This document shows, one piece after another, positions 57,773 to 64,000 of a DNA stretch of 64,000 nt (position 1 is its first letter; each line of letters opens with the position of its first letter). Origin of the DNA: Microbacterium barkeri. GTDB taxonomy: Bacteria; Actinomycetota; Actinomycetes; Actinomycetales; Microbacteriaceae. Position numbers and translations under genes: made by a program. The stretch is taken from NCBI RefSeq assembly GCF_027921765.1, contig NZ_BSEJ01000002.1:1-64000 (forward strand), in the 5' to 3' direction. The notes beneath the pieces are model-generated. The model was not told where the DNA came from, did no database searches, and saw only the letters and a list, made by a program, of their open reading frames with translations.

Positions 57773-59095
57773 TTATGCAGTGGCAGGGAGGGCGATGACA
57801 TGTGCCCATCCAGGTGGAGGTGTCTCGGTGTGGTATCCGGGGCCCGGTTCGACCAGGCCGACCACGACCGGCACGGGCGGGCGGTGGTCCGGCCACGGGG
57901 TTTGCCCGTCGGTGAGGACAAGGATCAGATCAGGCCGGGGCCGCAGCGCGAGCGCGGCGCTGATGCCCTCGCGCATATCCGTGCCGCCGCCGCCGAGCAG
58001 CTCGATGTCCTCTGCGCGGCGGATGGTCTGGACGGAGTGGGCGTTCAGGTCGCAGCAGATCACGTGCAGCCGCCGGCTCGGTCCACTGGCGCGGGCGATG
58101 ATCGCCGTCACTTCGGCGAGGAAGCCGGTCAGGATCGCGGGGGTGATGCTGCCGGAAGTGTCGATGACCAGCGCGATCTCTGGTGCGGGAGCGACCATCG
58201 CAGGCATCACGATGCCGTCGACGGCCGGCCTGCGGGAGGGACGGCTATAGGAGAAGTTCACCCGGCCTGCCGCCTGCTGCGCTCCGCGGCGCAGCATCGC
58301 GCCGAGCTCGGCGCGCCAGTCGACGGCGGGATGCAGCCTCTCGCTGGCCCAGCGTCGCCAGCCGCCGGGAATCGTGGCTCGCGCGGCCGAGCGGGTTTCG
58401 ATCTCGCGGGCGACGGCCAGTTCGAGGATGTCGCGCTCGGTCTCGCTGAGCCCGTCGCCACTGGCCGAGTCCTCGTAGTCGTGCGGGATCCCGTCCGCCG
58501 CGCTGCCGCAGTCGATCAGTTCGGCGAGCTGTCGCCCACCCTTGCTGTGGGCAGTGTCGAGAACCTCGATGAGTGACATGTACTCCTCGGCCAGTCGTCC
58601 CTCGGGCAGCCCGAGTGCGTGTGGCGAGACAATCCCGGCCGGTGAGTCGAGTCCTGCCGCTTCGAGGTCGTCGTTGACCTCGGCGTCCGCGGCCTGGTTC
58701 CACTGCCGTGCGAGGGAGTCCGGCGCGCCCGCCTCGCCGGCGGCATGCGTGCTTGGAGCGCTGGCTGACATCGGGGAGCGGGTCGCGTGATGGCGGACAA
58801 GATGCCCGATGTGGTGCAGCAGCCACCAGCCGACCACCGGCGGGGCCGTCGCGAGCGTCGTGCCGGGATCGAGGTGGACGTTCCAGCGGGTGTCGGCCGG
58901 GAACGCCCGGAAGTCGTCGTCCGGGACGGGCTCGCCGGTCTCTTCGTCCACGTACGGTTCCAGCACGACCGGTCGGAGTGCGAACAGCGCACTTGCGAGG
59001 TATGGCGCCTGTGCTGCGGCCCACAGCCGCGCCTCGGCGAAGCGGGCCAGCACTTCGGGTGTGCGCGCAGGGTCCGTTGGAGCCGGGCCGGTCAT
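57773..59095 (-). CDS. DUF2201-type protein: metallopeptidase-like domain plus VWA-like domain
   Basis: 440 residues. The N-terminal domain (about 15-250) resembles the putative metallopeptidase region of DUF2201: HHIGH at 94-98 and WNQAADAEVNDDL at about 131-143. The usual Glu of HExxH is His here, so catalysis is doubtful. The C-terminal VWA-like domain (about 305-440) has the MIDAS-like DTSGS at 312-316 and GGGGTDMREGI. Such proteins are encoded next to MoxR ATPases and are thought to act as their adaptors or effectors. ATG 59095 overlaps the MoxR stop in ATGA. Confidence 0.85.
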   Translation of the reverse strand: MTGPAPTDPARTPEVLARFAEARLWAAAQAPYLASALFALRPVVLEPYVDEETGEPVPDDDFRAFPADTRWNVHLDPGTTLATAPPVVGWWLLHHIGHLVRHHATRSPMSASAPSTHAAGEAGAPDSLARQWNQAADAEVNDDLEAAGLDSPAGIVSPHALGLPEGRLAEEYMSLIEVLDTAHSKGGRQLAELIDCGSAADGIPHDYEDSASGDGLSETERDILELAVAREIETRSAARATIPGGWRRWASERLHPAVDWRAELGAMLRRGAQQAAGRVNFSYSRPSRRPAVDGIVMPAMVAPAPEIALVIDTSGSITPAILTGFLAEVTAIIARASGPSRRLHVICCDLNAHSVQTIRRAEDIELLGGGGTDMREGISAALALRPRPDLILVLTDGQTPWPDHRPPVPVVVGLVEPGPGYHTETPPPGWAHVIALPATA

Positions 59096-60180
59096 GGCAT
59101 GAGTCCTGCCGTACGGAGGATCGGGGCGAGCACGAGCATGGCCGTGGGCAGGTTCGCCCCGGCTGGCCGCTGGGAGGCGAGGGTTCGGGCGGAGGTTGCG
59201 GCCACGTCGGGCGTGGTCTTGGCAACCCGAGCGATCACGTCCCATGCGCGCTCCCATGCCGACTCGCTCGCGTCCGCGTGAACGTGGGCGACGACCGCGC
59301 CGAGCAGCGCGTGCAGGTGGTCGGGCCGGTCCGGCAGTGGCGCGTGGGGGTCGTTTAGCACCGACTCAGGGTCGGGCAGGTCGAGCGTGCGCAGCCAGGA
59401 CAACGCCTCGAACCCTGCCGCCTCGCCGACTGCACCGATCACCAGCGCGGCGATCGTCGCCTCGTCGCTGGCATTCGCAACCCCGGCGGCCAGGCCGCGC
59501 GCGGCCATCTCCCAGCTCCGAGGGCTTGGCCAACTCCGCCCCGCCCCCTCCGGCGACTCCGGCACGGCGAGCACCAGCTCCGGCCGGATCCGCAAGAATG
59601 CACCGATCTGCGCCTTCGCTCTCGCGATCTGCCCGGACGTCGGCGCGGCGACAGAGGCAGCATCGGCGACCGCGAACCCGTGAGCGAATCCCTCAGCGAC
59701 CCCGGCGGCCTCGATCTGCCAGTCCAGATGCACGAGCCGGTTCGCCAGCGGCGCGGACAGCTCCCAGCCGTCCGCGGCGAGACCGGGCGGGTTCGCTGCG
59801 GCGACGACACGCACGCCCTCCGGGAGCACAAGATCGCCCACGGCGCGTTCCAGGACGACGCGGAGCATCGCGGCCTGCACCGCGGGCGGTGCCGTGGTCA
59901 GCTCGTCCAGAAACAGCAACCCGGATCCTGAAACGGACAGCCGTTCGGCCCATCGTGGCGGCGCGAACCAGGTCCCGTCATCGCGGATGACGGGGAGACC
60001 GGAGAAGTCGCTCGGTTCGCGGATCGAGCCGATCACAACCTCGATCGGCATTTCCAGCTGCTCAGCAAGCGCCATGACGGCGGAGGTCTTGCCGGTCCCT
60101 GGCGCACCCCACAGCAGGACAGGGAGGTTCGCCCTCACCGCCAGTGAAAGCGCCGAACGCACGGTCTCGTTCTTGATCAT
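59092..60180 (-). CDS. MoxR-like AAA+ ATPase
   Basis: 362 residues. Walker A is GAPGTGKTS (about 30), Walker B is LLFLDELTTAPP, and VRVVAAANPPGLAADGWELS holds sensor 1. PLANRLVHLDW is the arginine-finger region. MoxR ATPases remodel partners that carry VWA domains, here the DUF2201 protein encoded immediately downstream with a 4-nt overlap. I chose ATG 60180 because AAGGAGG lies 5 nt upstream; ATG 60195 is in frame. Confidence 0.9.
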   Translation of the reverse strand: MIKNETVRSALSLAVRANLPVLLWGAPGTGKTSAVMALAEQLEMPIEVVIGSIREPSDFSGLPVIRDDGTWFAPPRWAERLSVSGSGLLFLDELTTAPPAVQAAMLRVVLERAVGDLVLPEGVRVVAAANPPGLAADGWELSAPLANRLVHLDWQIEAAGVAEGFAHGFAVADAASVAAPTSGQIARAKAQIGAFLRIRPELVLAVPESPEGAGRSWPSPRSWEMAARGLAAGVANASDEATIAALVIGAVGEAAGFEALSWLRTLDLPDPESVLNDPHAPLPDRPDHLHALLGAVVAHVHADASESAWERAWDVIARVAKTTPDVAATSARTLASQRPAGANLPTAMLVLAPILRTAGLMP

Positions 60181-60245
60181 GAGGTCCTCCTTCATATGCG
60201 TGCGGGCAGCACGAAACCTCCCGTTTTCGGGCGTGCTGATCTACG

Positions 60246-60270
60246 GTGGCTGAGGCTGCTGCTCAGCCAC
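60246..60270 (-). promoter_or_regulatory. 9-bp hairpin between the HTH gene and moxR
   Basis: GTGGCTGAG (60246-60254) and CTCAGCCAC (60262-60270) form a perfect 9-bp stem with a 7-nt loop inside the 113-nt gap. It has no T-run and could attenuate or process the transcript. Confidence 0.4.
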
Positions 60271-60293
60271 CTGCGGTGGCGCTGGCTAGAGGT

Positions 60294-60530
60294 CTACTTC
60301 TGGCTGCCGAACAAACCTCTGCCGCCGTACTTCTTGTGGATGGCCTGCTTGGACACGCCCAACACGGCCGCGATGTCGACCCAGGTCGCTCCCTGGTTGC
60401 GGGCACGGCGCACCAGCACCGCCTCCACACGCTCCATCTCCTTGCGAACCTGCACGGTCGCATCCAACCCGACCAGCGGGTCCTCGCTCGCCGTCGCCCG
60501 GGCTAGCGCCGTCAACTGCTCCACGTCCAT
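60294..60530 (-). CDS. Small HTH DNA-binding protein
   Basis: 78 residues. MDVEQLTALARATASEDP leads to a helical middle, then a helix-turn-helix WVDIAAVLGVSKQAIHKKYG (about 50-69) and a basic end. It looks like the recognition part of a sigma-region-4-like or AsnC-like HTH. Its leaderless promoter is overlapped by GGTCAA/TTGACC repeats, so autoregulation is likely. It is the first gene of the MoxR operon strand, with a 113-nt gap to moxR. Confidence 0.82.
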   Translation of the reverse strand: MDVEQLTALARATASEDPLVGLDATVQVRKEMERVEAVLVRRARNQGATWVDIAAVLGVSKQAIHKKYGGRGLFGSQK

Positions 60531-60578
60531 GCGGTCAACCATAATTGACCGCTTGACCGAAGTCAACCTGGATTGACC
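60531..60578 (-). promoter_or_regulatory. HTH promoter with overlapping TTGACC operators
   Basis: On the minus strand -35 TTGACT (60561-60566), a 17-nt spacer and -10 TATGGT (60538-60543) are followed by 7 nt and the ATG at 60530. An 8-bp palindrome GCGGTCAA/TTGACCGC (60531-60538, 60545-60552) covers the -10 box, and further TTGACC copies are at 60553-60558 and 60573-60578. Confidence 0.72.
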
Positions 60579-60861
60579 GGTGCGTCGGGGGGTGGAGGGC
60601 TGCGCTCGGCATGGGACGGTATCGACCGGGGCGCCGACCCTCCGGAAGGTCGACGTCGAGCGCTTCTCCGACGCAAGCCCTCGCCAAGAGGGCGGCGGCC
60701 ACGACCTCAGAGCATTTCGGGTGAGGATGCCAAGTCACTAAAAAGTCCGAAGCCTGGACGAACAAGCATTACTTAGCCTCGTAAGAGCATTGAAGGCTCA
60801 GTAGACCACTCCATACGGTTGCTTTGAACATCACGATCGAACTAAGCACAGAAGGCAGGGT
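60579..60861. other. Intergenic region before the MFS gene
   Basis: The left half is GC-rich and the right half (about 60720-60861) is distinctly AT-richer than anything else in the window. A weak promoter (TTGCTT, 18 nt, TAAGCA) can be drawn near 60820-60848. A short minus-strand frame at 60535-60765 has no recognisable sequence and overlaps the HTH promoter. No gene is supported. Confidence 0.5.
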
Positions 60862-61950
60862 ATGGGCATGGTGGCTGACGGCAGAGGCATCGTCGCAGAA
60901 CAGTCCAGCCGGCGCCGGTGGTTCGCCTTCGCAGTCTTGTGCGGCATGCAGACGATGATTGTCATCGACGTCAGCATCGTCACGGTCGCGCTTCCTACTA
61001 TCCAACGCGATCTCGATATCGACCAATCGCATCTGAGTTGGGTGATCAACGCCTACACGATCGGATTCGGCGGTCTGCTGCTCCTGGCAGGACGTCTAGG
61101 AGACCTGATCGGACGCAAGACCGTCTTCATCGCCGGCGTGGCTGCGTTCACCGGCGCCTCCGCGCTGAGCGGGTTGGCGTGGAGTCAAGAAGTTCTCATC
61201 GCGACCAGGTTCTTCCAGGGTGTGGGTGCAGGCTTGGCATACGCGGTGGCCATCGGCGTTGTGATCACGCTTTTCACCGAGCCGCGAGAACGTGGCCGAG
61301 CGCTGGGGCTGGTCGGCTTCGCGCAGGCCGCTGGAGCCTCGGCGGGCATCATCCTCGGTGGCGCCATCTCGCATGCTATGAGCTGGCATTGGGTCTTCTA
61401 CGTCAACGCGGGATATAGTCCCCTCGACGCCGCGTTCTCTCTGATGCCGCTCGCGATCGCCTCAGCCCTCACATCGCTCACGCTCTACCCGCGCCTAGCC
61501 ACGCGTTTCGCGAGCCGCAGCCTGCTGGTCAACGGTCTGACCGCCGTGACGGGCGGTCTCCTGCTCGCGACCCGCCTGCCGACCGATCCGCTATACGCGG
61601 TCGACATCCTGCCCGCTATCACACTGGTCGGCGCGGGCAGCGGGATCGTGATGCCAGCGGTCATCGCGACCAGCATGACGGTCCCCGACCTCCGGGACGC
61701 AGGACTGGCTTCCGGTGTAGCCGCCACCTCAGGCATGGTGGGCGATACCGCAGGCATTGTGATCCTCACCACGGCGGCCGCCGCTCACACCGCCACGCTT
61801 CTCAGCGGTGGTTCGCAGCCGCTGCCCGCGCTCAACGACGGATTCCACGTCGCGTTCGGCATCGCCGCGGCACTCGCAGCCCTAGCAGCGGCGATTGCCT
61901 CACTGCTCCTACGCCGCCACGCTCCTCTGAGCACGCCCGTGCCACGATGA
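60862..61950 (+). CDS. MFS transporter of the DHA2 (14-TM) type with an internal deletion
   Basis: 362 residues, while DHA2 drug exporters usually have about 460-500. The N-terminal half is normal: MIVIDVSIVTVALPTIQRDL, LLLLAGRLGDLIGRKTVF (motif A) and GAISHAMSWHWVFYVN (motif C region). Then YVN is joined directly to AGYSPLDAAFSLMPLAIA, which normally comes about 100 residues later. The helices between, roughly TM7-TM10, are missing without a frameshift. The remaining C-terminal helices are intact. It is probably non-functional. Confidence 0.82.
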   Translation: MGMVADGRGIVAEQSSRRRWFAFAVLCGMQTMIVIDVSIVTVALPTIQRDLDIDQSHLSWVINAYTIGFGGLLLLAGRLGDLIGRKTVFIAGVAAFTGASALSGLAWSQEVLIATRFFQGVGAGLAYAVAIGVVITLFTEPRERGRALGLVGFAQAAGASAGIILGGAISHAMSWHWVFYVNAGYSPLDAAFSLMPLAIASALTSLTLYPRLATRFASRSLLVNGLTAVTGGLLLATRLPTDPLYAVDILPAITLVGAGSGIVMPAVIATSMTVPDLRDAGLASGVAATSGMVGDTAGIVILTTAAAAHTATLLSGGSQPLPALNDGFHVAFGIAAALAALAAAIASLLLRRHAPLSTPVPR

Positions 61951-62097
61951 AGACGCACACGCGACCCAGTGGCATGCCCGCTGTCACGCACCTTCGTGCA
62001 AACCGCCTCCGTCATCTACCGGCATCGTTGGTCCTGCATCGCGTGCGCGTATCCGCGCCCCTTCCCATCTTGATCCCCACGAGCAACGAGGTGCCGC

Positions 62098-63048
62098 ATG
62101 ACTGAGGAGCTAAGGACCGAGTGGACCAGTGTCACAACAGAATTCGGTGACCTGCGAGCCCTCCTGCACATGTCGTCCGTCTTGTCGGATGATGAGCCGC
62201 GTCCCGGGGTCGTGCTCGTAGACGGTTCTGGTGACGGGGTGTGTGACGACTGGGGCGGCTGGCCAGAGCGGGTCGCATCGTGCGACGCCGTTGTGCTCAC
62301 CTATGACAAGCCCGGCCGTGGTGGTTCGCCTGGACACTGGACCCAGCAGACGATGGCGGATCGGGCCGTCGAGGCGCTGGCTGCCGTCGAGGTTCTGCGC
62401 GCCGACCCACGTTGCCTGGGGTAACCGGTCGGTCTGCTCGGAGTGAGCCAGGGAGGATGGGCGTCGCTGCTGGCGTCCGCGATCGGCGGTACGGACTTCG
62501 TCGTCTCGGTTTCAGGCCCGGGCGTCTCACCTGCCGCGCAGGAGCGGGATCGTATCTCTCGCGAGCTGGCCGGTCTTCCGTCTCAGGAGCACGCGGATGC
62601 GATGGCGTGGGTCGATGAGCGCTGCGCGCGACTGGTCGCCGGCGAGCCGGTCGACGCGGTGCTCGCCGACCAGCAGCGGTTCACTGGCCGCTCGTGGTAC
62701 TCGGCGGTGTCTGTCGCCTACAACACCCAAGAGGACCTCGCCTTCGTCGCAGGCATGCTGGACTTTGACCCGGTGCCGGTACTGCGGTCGGTCACCTCGC
62801 CGGTGCTTGCGCTGTTCGGCGGCTCCGACCCGCTCATCCCGGTCACGGAGAGCGTCGCGGCGTACGCGGAGAACCTCGCCGCGTTTGATGGCGTGAGTCA
62901 CGGGCTCGCCGTGTTCCCGCGCGCGAACCACGGCCTGTTCGTCCCCGACACTGCGCCAGGCGGCAACGCTGGACAGCTGGCCGCAGGAGTTCTTCCGATG
63001 ATCGCGAGTTTCCTTACCGACGCCCGCGTGCGGCAACCTTCCTCGTGA
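62098..63048 (+). pseudogene. Alpha/beta hydrolase interrupted by an in-frame ochre stop
   Basis: One frame of 317 codons reads as a complete alpha/beta hydrolase except for TAA at 62422-62424 (codon 109). Before it are the strands GVVLVDGSGDGV and VVLTYDKPGRGGSPG; directly after it VGLLGVSQGGWASLLA gives the nucleophile elbow (Ser in GVSQGG). Later come SPVLALFGGSDPLIP (acid) and PRANHGLF (His). A GTG at 62443 could restart but would lose the first strands. The stop looks like a recent point mutation. Confidence 0.82.
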
Positions 63049-63124
63049 CCTTGAACCCGAGCCTGGTCGGCGAGGCGGGACGTCAATCTGCGGAGGCTCG
63101 GACGGCCGCCTCATCGTGAGTGGG

Positions 63125-64000
63125 CTACGTGCGTCTGGTGAGCGACCGCGCGAGTAGATCGGTGATTCGGTGGCCGTGGATGAGGTCGGGATCGAGGTCG
63201 GGATCGTAGATCGTCAGGTCCAGACCGATGAAGCGCTCAGACGCGGTGAGTGGTCCCAGGATGAGTGCAAGTTGGTCAAAGCTGAGTCCTCCCGGCTCGG
63301 GACTATCGACGGCCGGCATCAGGTCTGGGTCGATGACGTCGACGTCCAGATGAACCCAGAATCCGCTGAGGTCGGGACGCTCGACGACGCTCAGGGCTTC
63401 TCGTACGGCGTTCTCGGTATCAGCCGCCGTGGTGACGGCATCGATGACCATCACCCCGTCTGCTGCCGCGTCGCCAGCGAACTCGTCGCCCGGGCGCGAG
63501 CCGATCGACACGACATCGGACGAACGCAAATACGGACCCCGGCCGTCTAGGTTCGCCAGTGCCCCGCCAAGGCCCGTCACCAGCGCGAGGCTCTCGCCGC
63601 CCGCGGATCCCACCGAGTCGCTGTTTCCCGGGTGCCGGTAGTCGAGGCCGTCTATGCTGATCAGACCGTACGGTCCGCTGCGATTTAGAGCGAGCCCAAT
63701 GCCGATGAGGATGCTGCAGTCGCCGCCCAGCACGACAGGGAGGCCCCGGTTGGCAATGATCGACTCGAGCCGTTCCGCCAAACGTCGTGAATGATCGGCG
63801 ATCGTCGCCTCGTTGCGTACCGCACCCTCGACGCGGCCAGGGCGATACCGTCCTGGCGTCACGACTCCGCCGTCTTGCGCGCCGAGCACGTTCAGGAGCC
63901 CCGTGTCTCGAAGCGCCCTGGGCGCCTTGTAACAGCCTGGCACAGCCCCTTCCTCGGGAGGGCGCAGTCCAAGATTCGACGGCGCGTCCACGACGACAAA
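63125..64000 (-). CDS. Arginase/agmatinase-family protein with altered metal ligands (cut by window edge)
   Basis: 291 codons are visible and the frame runs off the window (VVVDAPSNLGLRPPEEG near the edge). The ureohydrolase fold is recognisable: VVLGGDCSILIGIG (GGDH in arginase), SIDGLDYRHPGNSDS (DxHxD in arginase) and HLDVDVIDPDLMPAV (DVDxxDP). The four Asp positions are kept, but the first His is Cys and the second His is missing through an apparent one-codon loss. It is probably inactive as a dinuclear Mn ureohydrolase. A GTG at 63991 could also be a start. Confidence 0.78.
   Translation of the reverse strand, partial: FVVVDAPSNLGLRPPEEGAVPGCYKAPRALRDTGLLNVLGAQDGGVVTPGRYRPGRVEGAVRNEATIADHSRRLAERLESIIANRGLPVVLGGDCSILIGIGLALNRSGPYGLISIDGLDYRHPGNSDSVGSAGGESLALVTGLGGALANLDGRGPYLRSSDVVSIGSRPGDEFAGDAAADGVMVIDAVTTAADTENAVREALSVVERPDLSGFWVHLDVDVIDPDLMPAVDSPEPGGLSFDQLALILGPLTASERFIGLDLTIYDPDLDPDLIHGHRITDLLARSLTRRT

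Noticed and set aside
60535..60765. 76-residue minus-strand frame upstream of the HTH gene
   Set aside because: It overlaps the HTH promoter and operators and shows no recognisable sequence.

Overview
The window comes from a high-G+C actinobacterium, most likely a Microbacteriaceae member close to Microbacterium. This rests on the strong GC bias at third codon positions, the short NusA, the long acidic and basic N-terminus of Rho, the chromosomal order argS-lysA-hom-thrC-thrB-rho-prfA-(insert)-prmC-tsaC-wecA-atpI-atpBEFHAGDC, and the dxr / site-2 protease / ispG neighbourhood. No species is claimed.

Layout. Positions 1-5020 (minus) hold proS, a sodium:alanine-type symporter, nusA, ylxR and the start of infB, a translation/transcription block without rimP between its usual neighbours. 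Positions 5153-10753 hold accessory genes: an AhpD-like decarboxylase with an ECF41-type sigma factor, an RNB ribonuclease, a TetR/flavodoxin-fold pair with a visible promoter and operator, an alpha/beta hydrolase and a metallophosphoesterase. Positions 10776-19901 carry ispG, a site-2 protease and dxr on the minus strand. Facing them are an attenuator-controlled fused anthranilate synthase, a YcnI pair and a second Mur ligase. Positions 19898-29047 hold an FKBP lipoprotein, an acyltransferase, an OsmC protein, an asparaginase, an orphan FtsK/EccC-like ATPase, a PP2C phosphatase, a DUF5684-like membrane protein and YaaA. Positions 29139-38480 form the ATP synthase operon with atpI, wecA and tsaC upstream. 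Then come prmC, an inserted cysK-cysE-amidase segment, prfA, rho, the thr/lys genes, a DUF2993 protein and argS, and finally a GDSL esterase.

At 54530 a tRNA-Arg(CCG) marks a sharp change. Beyond it lies the C-terminal stump of a serine recombinase, then DNA of visibly lower G+C. This right end looks like an eroded genomic island. It carries a compact minus-strand operon: small HTH regulator, MoxR ATPase, DUF2201/VWA protein, a 258-residue protein made almost entirely of 13-14-residue repeats, and a DrrAB-like ABC exporter. The operon has a promoter with overlapping GGTCAA/TTGACC operators. Beyond it are three genes that look damaged: an MFS transporter lacking a middle section, an alpha/beta hydrolase with an in-frame ochre stop, and an arginase-family gene lacking metal-ligand histidines. 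The operon is the best candidate in the window for an undescribed system.

Regulation. Many genes begin 6-7 nt after a TANNNT box with no leader, so leaderless transcripts appear common. Stop/start overlaps (ATGA, GTGA, TGATG, TAATG) couple many gene pairs. Several long perfect hairpins mark operon ends.
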